Below, one piece after another: positions 24,101 to 36,100 of a stretch of 64,000 bases of DNA. Positions within the stretch are counted from its first letter, which is position 1. Every line of letters starts with the position of its first letter. Location of the stretch: assembly GCA_032622095.1 (NCBI GenBank), contig CP136068.1, positions 52,882,443 through 52,946,442 of the forward strand, written 5' to 3'. The notes beneath the pieces were generated by a model that did not search any database, was not told where the DNA came from, and saw only the letters and a list, made by a program, of their open reading frames with translations. Position numbers and translations under genes: made by a program. Source of the DNA: Siphonodentalium dalli. Taxonomy: Eukaryota > Mollusca > Scaphopoda > Gadilida > Siphonodentaliidae.

Positions 24101-27100
24101 GCACAGACATCAACCACTATGGGAACCTGTGCACCTGCGATTATGACGTCTGTCAGACTTTTTTTGGTGGAGTTATCCCCCTTTTTTCCGACTTAGAAAT
24201 TTTTTGCAACATGCATAATATTGCCAGAGCTTTTATTCCTGCATTTTTAGGTCAATGTTTTTTAATCTTGGCACTGATATTTAGTACCATGGGAACCTGT
24301 GCACCTGTGATTATGACGTCTGTCCGACTTTTTTTGGTGGAGTTATTCCCCTTTTTCGACTTAGAACTTTTATTCCTACATTTTTCGGTTAATAGGTTTA
24401 AGATTAGGGTTAGGGTTGTGCACCTACAATGGGAACTGTTATTTTATTATTTAACTAAATGTTTACTGACATGTGAAACATCTTAGTATTTTAAAAACAC
24501 GGGGAGGGGGGGGGGGGGGTATCATTAGTCCCATTGGGACAGTCACACCTCTAGTTTATTGAAGATAAGTAATAATTCGGTTTAATTATAAGTTGCAAAC
24601 ATTATATGTGATATCTGAATAAAAATTAATTGGAATCTGGTCATAACATTCAGATTTGAATGAAAGCTTGAATCGAATTTGCACTTAGAAATCTTAGAGA
24701 ATCTTTGAATGAATACCACATACATGTACTAAGAACATTATTATAAAATTCAGTGAAGTAAAGTGTCTTCTTATATATATATTATTATTGTCTTCTCTCT
24801 ATTTTCAGTCTTCGAAGGGTCACCTGTTTCAGCAGCAGCATTATTATAATGTTACACTATGTATGCGATGTCATTCTATTATATGGGGCGTCGGCTACCA
24901 AGGCTTTCAGTGTTCACGTATGTAAAATACTATTTAGCCCCAACATTATTATAATGTTACACTATGTATGCGATGTGACTCTATTAAATGGGGCTTTGGC
25001 TACCAAGGCTTTCAATGTTCAATGTCCACAGGGAGCCTTGCATATATAAGAGAATACATTGAGTACCCATGCACTTTGCCTAGTGGAAGAATGTAGCATT
25101 CAACTAATATTATCAAGAATTCCAGCCACACCAATCATACAATTTCAGAAAACATGACATCTGAACAGACCTGTTTACTTTTAAAATTGGAAATCTGGAG
25201 ATTTGTCCTCAAGAAAGAGGGAGATTTCGTGAAAAATCTGGAGATTTTTTTCGATAAGACTATCACGAAAAAAACTTCATATTTTTCATTTAAATGTCAC
25301 ATAGACTGTTTGTTGCATTTGGTTTGCATCTGCCACAATTAACGGCATTGACACCGATTACCGAGTGCCTCTAATTTCTAAAATGATAAAAATCATTGGG
25401 AATAAAATTACGATTTTCCCATTATGGATCACATTTTATTTCGAATAAGGCAATTCAACGATTAAAACTATATTTGCGCACTATAAAATGGTGCTCTCTG
25501 ATAATTTTGTCGCCAAAATATATTCAGTAACATCAGGTAACATCGGTAAATTTAAAGAGAGAGCGTATTGACATAATTGTTTCAAACTTTGAGGTCTGTT
25601 CGATTAGTAATCTGTTATTGCGTATATAAAACACAGAATACCACAAAGATGGAAATGGAACTAAAACAAACATAAAGTTTAAATCGGCAATATAATAATT
25701 TGGGTCGGCGATTTTAAAGCAGTCGGTCGGGACTAGCAGAAACCAACACTTTATTAAGTGTGGCCAAAAAAGGAAGCTTCTTGTTTGATATATTATAATC
25801 CTTGTCTGGACATTGAAGACCGCATTTACTTACTTAACGCTGTTAAACAAAAGAGAGTCAACGTTGTGTCAACATTTTGTCACTGTTTGACTCGCAGGTG
25901 ATATATTCCTAATTGAGTTGTAACACTATAGCATGCATGGCTTAATGCTTGATACAGCCGTCGGCTAATTTGGGGTTTATCTTTTGAAATCGGGAGATTT
26001 GGTTTCCCGATCGGGAGCACATGAGAAATGACACAAAATCGGGAGACTCCCGCCGAAATCGGGAAAGTAAACAGGTCTGCATCTGAACTATGCACAATTG
26101 CAAACAAATACTCCTTTGTTCGGGACAAATTTTAGCCTGTAAACAAACAGCAATAATTCCTCCATTGATTAATTTAAGTCAGTTTTCATCTCCCATATCT
26201 TTGTTGAGATTGATCTCTGTTTAAGCATTTCCTATATATATTTGACAATTATATCTCTTTCAGATTGTGAACACAATGTATGTAAATTTTGTATAGACGA
26301 TGTCGAAGAAACATGTGGTGGTTCAGCGAAGAAAGGTCGGAAGAATCGGTCTTCAACTAACATCCGCGAATTCATTACACGCAAACCAAGCCATACAAAC
26401 ACTGCAGCAGGTATGTCTCCATATAGTGGGCAAGTTCAAAGGTCAATTTATTAAAAGCCACACATTGTGTTTGAATCTTCATTATACCAATTTATAACAT
26501 ACCAAAGTATTATAGTGGATTACCATATAACTGTAAATGCATGCTTCACTAAGAGAGAGCACTTCTTTGGCCTAAATGTTTCTACCAAGAAAAGGGGAGG
26601 TCCCCTTAATTATAACCCTACTCTCGAAGAGAATGTGCGATATACTGGATTGACACTGTCTGTCCCGACATTTATCTGTCCGTTTTCTTGTCTGTCCAGG
26701 TTTCCATCCGGGCAGATATCCAAACACCGAAATTTGGTATGGATGTTCACTACTATTTGGGCATTCGACTGAGTGTTCAATCATTTTTTTCTGGTTTTCC
26801 GTTCTAGAGTTATTCATCTTTGTACATTTGGTAGTGTTGGTTTTTTTTCCGTATCTCAACCACCGGTTAAAAGATATCAATGAAATTTGGTACGGATGTT
26901 CATAATACACAACTATGATGGCAATCAATTGAGTGTTCAATCATTTTGTTCATGTTTTCCATTCTAGAGTTATTTATCTTTGCTTATATGAAAGTCTGAA
27001 ATAAGTTTAAATTAGTGTAATACATGTTCAGAAAGAAAGAAAATAAATTAAATGCATATGACCTTTTTGTATAGGACATTTTTAATTCTGATTGTATTTA

Positions 27101-30100
27101 CAATTAAAAAATAGAAAATGTTAAATTTTTATTGCTATTAGATATTATATCTAGTGAAATTTCCTTACAGCATTGCTCTCTCATTGTATTACTCCACCAG
27201 TAGCACTCGATCAATCATAATCTAGCTTTCTTATATTGATTTACTCCATCAATAGCACTCGATCAATCATAATCTAGCTTTCTTACATGTTTTGTTAATG
27301 TCAGACTTGACTCGCATCTTTAACCCTTTCTTCACTAAATGGATTTTCCCATTCAGTTATGAAAGTATACATTGGAATGGAGTTATTCATTCAGATGAAT
27401 GTTCAGGTAATAAGAGCAGATGACAGACCGATGATTAGCTCATTTATGTATAGAAGGATTCATATTCTTTGGTGAGAAATGTGCAGATAATAAGTTCAAC
27501 GAACAGTCGTTTGTTGAACTTCTTATGTGAACATTTCCTCAGGAACTACCTGTCAATGATTATTTAGTAAAAAAAGGGTTAATATAGCAAGAGTAGATGA
27601 CTTTTAATGCGTTATATGTATTGTAGCTATGAAGTATAGGAACACTGTCTGGCATTGTAGGTTAACTATCCACATTAGTAGATGATTTTTAATGCGTTAT
27701 ATGTATTGTAGCTATGAAGTATAGGAACACTGTCTGGCATTGTAGGTTAACTATCCACATTAGAATACTTTATTTCAGGGTATATGGTTTTAAACACTAT
27801 TAAACACATTAAGAAACATTTTGTTTGACTTGGTTGAGTTTCCTTCATGTTCACCAGCCAAGTGACATCAATCAGGATCGACACTGGCTTTTAACATACC
27901 GTACTCTTTACACCTTCTCCAGTCAAGCCTTGAAATAGTGTGTCTGTCATTTGCAGAATGAGGTCCCCAGAGGGTGAATTTAGTGATGCTACCCCGCATA
28001 GTGGGCTAGCATCACCAAATTCACCCTCTGGGAACCTCATTCTGCTGAGGTGTAAGCAGAATGAGGTCCCCAGAGGGTGAATTTGGTGATGCTAGCCCGC
28101 TATGCAGGGTAGCATCACTAAATTCACCCTCTGGGGACCTCATTCTGCAAATGACAGACACACTATTTCAAGGCTTGTCTCCAGTGGGGTAGAGTTTCTC
28201 CAGATTAAAATTGCAAAGTTCATATTTGAGAACATCACCTTTCAAGTTTCAAACATACTATAGCACTCTATATGCATACAACACTCAACATGCATACAGA
28301 CTATAACACTCATACTATATGCACTATATACACTACTCGTGCCAAACAAATCATGTGGGTGTTATGTCGAGCATATTGACGCGACCACTACTCATGCAAA
28401 ACAATTCATGCAAGCAGCAACCACAACTCTTGTAAAACAAATCATGCGACCACTACTCGTGCGAAACAAATCATGTGGGTATTATGTTGTGCATATCAAC
28501 GCGACCACTACTCGTGCGAAACAAATCATGTAGGTATTAGGATGTGCATTTCAAAGCGACCACTACTCATGCAAAATAAATCATGTGGGTATTATCATGT
28601 GCATATCAACGCGACCACTATTCATGCGAAACAAATCATGTAGGTATTAGGATATGCATATCAACAGACATTCAGCAACCATTGGACAGATTATTTCGCC
28701 ACACATGTACAATGTTAATGTCTCTTGATACTTGACATCCAAAGTTTGAAGTTATCCACTGTGAACTGTTCATTGTCGTAATGGAGGCTGAAGATGAAGG
28801 AAACTGTGCTCATTGTTTGAAAATTTTGTTTGTGTTTCATTTTAATTTTGGTATTCAAAGAACATTGAAAAACTATTATCTTAATATGAATATTATTTTT
28901 TTCATAAATCTATGAAAGCGTAGCTCATGCTATTGGTATTAGCAGATCACAAATAATGAATTTGAATTGAATCAACTGAATTTAAAGATTAGTTTCAAGC
29001 TAATGTTACAAAGTCATTACAATGTTCTTTGAATATCTAAGGGTTGTTTTGTTTTGTGATAGGTTTACTTTATTTTGGAATGGGACATTTTAATTTTTAA
29101 AAGCAATCCCACCTTTTATGATTAACCTGTTTTTGGCATCATAATATTGCTAATTTAATGCATGGCACACAAAGGGGTGAAATTTTAATGAGATGCATGT
29201 AATTTGGTCTTGTAATAATGTCAAGATATGTGAAGAATATTTGAATTAGTTTTCATTAGTAGTTTATCTTGACACAAGACAAACCAACAAAGGTGATAAG
29301 AACTTGATCTCATAACGTGATAATGGACTGGTAAATAACGTGTTCCTGTCCCATAACGTGATAATGGACTGATAAATAACATGTTCCTGTCCCATAACGT
29401 GATAATGGACTGGTAAATAACATGTTCCTGTCTCATAACGTGATAATGGACTGGTAAATAACATGTTCCTGTTGAAGTTTTGGACTTTACTAAACTATTT
29501 CTAATGTTTGAAGATTTGGATTCAATATGAATGTAATTTTAATTTCGACTCCCTGAATTTGGAATGATTGAATATTATCAAATTGATTTAACTTTCTTGT
29601 TCAAACTTTGTCATCTCATCATTTAATTGTTATTTGTCAGATGCATGTTTAGTGTAGTCATTACTTTTTGAACCACTACTTCCTTGTAGCAGTAACATTT
29701 TTTGAGAATGTTGAAATAGAAATAGTTTAATCATGCTGTGTTATGGCTGCACATAAAACACACCTTCTGCATAGACATTTCAATCAGAGAAAATGTTGGC
29801 ACCCCGAGAACCATTTGACAAATAATTTTCTAGGGAATTCAGGCAGGTGTCAACCCTTTCATGACGGGAGCTGTGCTGAGGCAGCATTAAATATCCCTGT
29901 CCCAATGCATTTTATTATGTATGTGAGATTGTAAGTGTCCCATAAGGACCCTCCCATATATAAGAGATGGCACTGGCTTACAAGATCAAGGAAAATATTC
30001 AATGGGCATATTGCAGATGTCTTGTAGTTGCATTTTATTGCACTGGATCATGGCTCTTGTGAAGTAAACTTACGCCATCCGCAATTCATTCAGTAAGATA

Positions 30101-33100
30101 CTCAATTAAGATCAGCGCTTGGAGTATGTCATAAAAATGAGGATAAATCTTAGATTAACAATGAGAACCTTGGAAATTCATGTGAGGTGTGATATTTGAT
30201 ATTATAGATAGTTATACATCTTTATATCTAATAAATAACATAATATGTTCCGTTTTTTCAAAACAGGTGTATAAAAATAACTTCTGTAGGTTTATTAACT
30301 TTGAATGTTTGTGTTGTTTTGCATAGTTTCAGGTGTTTGCCGTTGTTTTTACATGAGCGTAGAAAGCTTGATATTAACCCTTTCATGACTGGAGTTTTCT
30401 AAATTTTTGCAAAAACCGTGTGCCAATGCATTCTCATATATATGCGACTCGCCCATAAGGCGCCTCACATATATAAGGGAATGCATTGGCCTAAAAATAT
30501 CTACCTTGACATTGTAATCCAGTAGATTTTCTTATATATGCAAGGCTCCCTATGGGAGACTCAAATATATAAGAGAATGCACTGGCACAGGGTCTTTAAT
30601 GCTGCACCAGCACAGCTCCCGTCATGAAAGTGTTTTTGTGTTTTGATTTTTCTGTTAGATTTGTGTTTAACTTAGCTACCTGTGCACGATTTTACCCCGC
30701 AATGCATGTTGTTTTGGTTCTTACTCACACGACTAACCTTTAGTGTTTCTTCTCCTTCACCCATCATTTACATAGCAACTACTTCCATCCCAGTGAAAGA
30801 AGCCCTAGAGAAAGCTGACCATGTCACAAGTCCGATGCCAAATTCTAATATGACACAACCGCAGCCTTTACGAGAAGAAGGAGATGATGACCTCAGTAAG
30901 TACACTCCACGGTAATCCATTTTATTGCTTTTATTGCACACCCATTGGTTTCTTTTGGGCGAAATATGGCAAAATACAAAAGATTACTAAACGTACGATG
31001 TTAGAATCCATTTTGTTTTGGTAACATACAGACCTATTAAATAAAGTTGTCCTCTAAAATTTCTTATTGAAATCCCAACAAGATGGAGAGAAGTTACTAT
31101 GTGTATGGTAGCAGGGGAAATCTGGGCTGGGTGAATGGGACCCTAAAAATTTAAATCAACTGGCAGTAACAGGGGAAAACTTGGCTAGGGGAATGGGGCC
31201 GTTGAAGGGATCCCATGTCGGTATAGCGGAAAACCCTGGGTTAACACAAACTGTATTATGAGGTATAGTGTAGTGACTAATTTTTTGAAGTAAATAAGGT
31301 AGTGCCAACATAAATTTTAGTAAGTTTCAAGCTGCGGTCTATGTGGTGTGCAATAAACATAGAACGACACAATGGCGTGGATTGGTTAACAAGTTATTTC
31401 ACTTGTTAGTCATTCTGCTAGGTACAATTGAAAACCTCAAGTTCTCATTGTACCATCATGTCACAGCAAGCTCGTGCGATAACCGTAATCAGTTCAACAA
31501 AACAAAGCAGAAAACAATGTTAAATTATATTGTTTGTTGTTTTTTTGTTGCTGGTGGTCTGAACCCTGAATATAACCCTCCCATGACTGGAGCTTCCTGA
31601 AATTTTGCGAAAACCCTGTGCCAATGCATCCTCTTATATATGAGAATCTCCCATAGGGAGCCTCGCATAATAAGAGAATACATTGGCCTAACAATATTTA
31701 CCTTAACCTTGCAAGCTGATGCATTCTCTGATATATGCGAGGCTCTCTATGGGAGATTCTCATATATAAGAGAATGCATTTGGCACAGGATCTGTAATGC
31801 TGCACCAGCGCAGCTCCCATCATTAAAGGGTTAAGCAACATCAAACTGAGTCTTGAATGGGCGACTAGGATTTCGATGATCTCTCAGCATCATTTCCACC
31901 TCTCTGTGTGTAATGAGATTTGCCAACTTTGACATTCAGACAATGTTTCAAATCTTACATCTAAATGCATTATGTGGGTTTTTTTCCCACTGACAACGCA
32001 CTTTGGTTCAGGCCTTAGATCGGTATAATATGCGCAATGATTCAGCCTGATAGGATGATAAAATGTCGAAATTTAGACCCAAAAAATATGAAATCCCTGC
32101 ATTGGAAATATCAATTCCAGGATAATTTTTCATTGATATCAACTTGTATGGAATCATTTAAATTTGTATCAGTACAACAAGCATATAAACACAGCTATAA
32201 ACACAGCTATAACCACAGCTATGGAAGGCAAAAATACCATTCTCATGATTATTTTGGGCATATTTCCATGTTTGTGCACAGCGTCGGCATTTACCAAATT
32301 CAATTGTGGGGACAATAAAGTTGCTCAGTTGCTATTGTCTCTCATCATTCATGTCTTGACCCTTTCATGACATGAGCTGCACTGGTGTAGCATTAAAGAT
32401 ACTGTGCAGTGCATTCCCTTATATAAGCGAGTCTCCCATTTGAAGCCTTGCATATATATAAGAGAATGCACTGGCTTACCAGGTCAATACCAGGTAAATA
32501 TTGCATTGGCACAGGTTTTTCGCAAAATTTCAGGAAGCTCCAGTCATAGAAGAGTTAATTGAGTTGGGTAGATGGATATTGTTAGTATGCTTTGCCCAAG
32601 AATTGAAAGCTATATCAATTTGGAATAATCGGGTGTTTCTAATTTGTTAATACCGTACTGACCCGGTTCAAAGCCCATGCCCGTGTTTAAGCCCACCCAT
32701 ATATTTTGGCCAAATTCCAAGTACAGGGGTATATTCGTGTTTAAGCCCACCCCAAATTTTGTTCAATTTCAGCAGTGGTAAGTTAGTATTTGTTAATGAT
32801 ACTCCCCAAATAAATAATTCCAAGAAGTATATTCACAAACGATCAGTGACGGCGAGAATGCCACGAAAAATGGAAAGTTATAATTCGTAGGTAAGTGATA
32901 ATATTAAATGAAATAAAATAAAGTGAATCTTAAATTCACATTTCTTTATTCAATTATACTTCCCTGGGGAAACCAAACGTTTAACAGACATAAAATACAA
33001 TAAAACCCACTTGCTAACAGCGTATAGCTTTAAAAGCCATGTGCGGCAATGCGCGTGCAATACTTCTAAGTTTAATCAAAGCGCACCTGTTCCAACTACA

Positions 33101-36100
33101 GACTACAGTACCGGTACTGTAAAAACATATTTTTCGTGTTCAGTGACAACGTAGACCTGTGTGTTCCTACATGTGGCCAAACACAAAGAACTGGCCTCTT
33201 GGTTATGTAAACACACAGTGGATATCATAATGGAGCAGAAGGGGGAACTTGTCAATTAACAAAAATGTCTTCCAAACTGCGTCAACTTTATTCACTCGAA
33301 ACCAAAATATTCAAACACGTGCTTTTGTATACGTTGTTTTTATACGTTTCAGCATTCGGCAAACCTCGTCAGATTCCGTCACCGTTTGCCCCCAGAGGTC
33401 ACAGGTCGAGGAGTTCAGAATGCCGTTTTAGTAGAAATACAACTGCCTTGTCAGTGCTGTTAAATAATTACACTCACTGGCTTTTGTTAAACATGCAATT
33501 AGTCGCCATTGTAACATCCTCTATGTAGACAATGGATCACGAATAAAGCGCCGGGCTTATTGTTTTCCTAATCGGATTAAATCTGAACATTGATATAAAC
33601 TATAGTCAGACTATAGATAACCCACATTGCCGCTTACATAATAACCAGGGCATTCCTGACTCCAAGCATACACTTTGTGAACAAGACGGCTGTCAGTCAA
33701 GACTACTTACATAATAGTGTCATTTTAACATGGGAATGTTGTCCAATAAAACTACAAGACTTAAAGTGTTATTATAATATTTTAATATTCACATTTAATT
33801 GAAAAAATTCCCAAATAATCGGCGTTAGATCGGCTTTCATCAGTTTTACTGTCCCGATTTCTTAGGATTTTTGGTTTGCATTTTTGCAAAGGGCCATATC
33901 CGAGTTTAAGCCCACTTGGATTTTTTAGCTCAAATAAAACAAAGGCCCCCTGGGCCTAAACGCGGGTCAGTACGGTATATGATGGTTGTTGTCAAAACAT
34001 TATGAAGTCTTGTTAGATATATTCCACATAGGGTCTCTTGAACAGATCTCTAATTGTGCTGTGAATCTTTTCAGCCTCATTGAGGGAGGGTAAAGATGGT
34101 CACTCTGTCCAGGATCTTCTCAAGAGATATGAAGACGATAAAAAAGAAAAGAAAGGAGGCAAAAGGTAAGTAACTTCTCAATGATATGAAGTGTTAAAGA
34201 AAAATAAGGCAAACAATTAGTATCGCAAAATTCCTAATGTTAGTGGGATAAAAACAAATACTAGATATGTTTTCATGATTCATGAGGATTTATTATTTGC
34301 TGATATTGAGATTCAGCTATACAGAGAAATTATTTTAATGAATTTGAGGTTTGACTTGGCCAGGAAATCAACATTCAACAAAACACGCATCAAGTGGTAT
34401 CAACAGTTAGGCATTATATCTGTTATTTTTTCGGCACATCAACTAAAACAATGGCGACCAACAGCTAGGCTAAACGCTTCAAATCAATAAATACAGACAA
34501 ACTCGTGGATGCTAATGAAAATGGAGACATACCTTCAACTGGTTAAACACAGAGAACCTTCAATATAAGCCCACTTGCAAACACAGAGTTGGATAACATG
34601 CCTATTAACGACTGTATGTATTAAGTTGTGAACACAGTTGTTCAAACGGCAGGCAAATTTTCATAACTAAAGCGAAACGGGCAGAACTTGGACATTTTGT
34701 AACACATAAACAATAGCCGCTTCACAATTGACGAATGAAATGGTTCCACTTTCGAAAAATTGTCATCGTTGCAATAAATCGTCCAAGTGTCAAACTTAAA
34801 AAAATTCTGTCCTATAAACATGTTCCCTTGTCTAATGGTACCAGTATAGGGATATTTCCCATGGTAAACACAGTTTGTCTATTGGTAAAGACTTCATATA
34901 TAAACGCACGTTTCTCGGAATTCATGCAGGTGTAGTTTTGTTTTTCCAGTATATACCAAAATCATTTATGATAATCACGAATATGGCATCAGAGTTCTCC
35001 CCAGACGTAACGTTAGGAACCTACTGAAATGTGCCAAAGATTGGTATAAAGCAAAACAGAATGAGGCTTTGGGTTTGCGAGAAAAATTATCAATCATGAC
35101 CCTGGGTGTCGTATGGAAAAATCTCACCCTCAGGGTCAGATATTTGGGCCAGACACTCAGCAAGTCTTGTGTCTGGCCCAAATATCTGGCCCCTCGGGTG
35201 AGATTTCTCCATCCCACACCCCGGATCATGATGGGTAATATTAGTCTCTCAACATATTCTCTTTAAAACAATGTTATTCAAACTTTATATAAAAATACCT
35301 TATCATGTAATTCCAGGAAAGGGACAGACATTGGCCGGTCAGAAAGCTTTAAAGGTAGCAATCAGGTGCGTATTTATTCACTGCTACAAGGTCTGGGCAC
35401 AAACTCAACTTGATGACATTTATTGTCGGGAACTCAATACCACATTTTTGTAAGGAAATCACTTGATTTTAGAACCTGAAAGTAGTATATATGTGTTAAT
35501 ACTGACTAATTATGGAACTCTTAGGATAACAATCAAAGCATCAATATAGGGGACTTTTGAAATTACCTCCATCCATCCGTCTGTCTGTCCATCTATCCAT
35601 CCGTTCATGTGTCCATCACAACATGGCTGCCTCCATTGTGTAATCAACTCCTCCCATAGTCTGGTATGTAGGGAATTGAAACTTGAGAATATAGTCATCC
35701 ATATATTACTAATGTGCTACATGTATATGGACGACGAATAAAATAATTTTTCACAGAGTTATTCCCCTTTCTTGATTTAGAAAAAATTCAAACATTTTGA
35801 TTCTGGATACCTTCATTGTGTAATAAACTCCTCCCACAGTTTCAAATGTAGAGAACTGAAACTTTAGAAAATTGTCACCCATATATTGCTAATATGCAAC
35901 ATGTATATCGACGACGGAAAAAATAAGTTTTCACGGAGTTATTCCCGGTTTATGACTTAGACTTTTTACCATTCTAATTTTCAATTTTTGTGTTTAAAAA
36001 GCCAACCTAAGAAAACCATCTTTTATCGAGGGACATGGAGTCGGTGAACTTTATTCATTCTTTGTTTTATTTACATATTTACAGAAAGGCGAAAAAGTCA

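Noticed and set aside
24390-24416. Possible interstitial telomere repeat (ttagggttaggg)
   Set aside because: Only about two units within a pearl-like element. Too short to mean a telomeric site.
28330-29472. CRISPR-like appearance of regularly spaced repeats
   Set aside because: Eukaryotic minisatellites without unique spacers, inside introns of an animal-type gene.
33249-33528. ORFs inside the 1.32-kb TA-flanked element as a possible transposase
   Set aside because: Short, overlapping in two frames, no DD[E/D] or helix-turn-helix pattern that I can see.
35355-35365. Alternative donor AAG|GTAGCA for the 49-nt exon
   Set aside because: Gives phase 1, which does not fit the 32-nt exon and the exon at 38372; the donor at 35366 fits.
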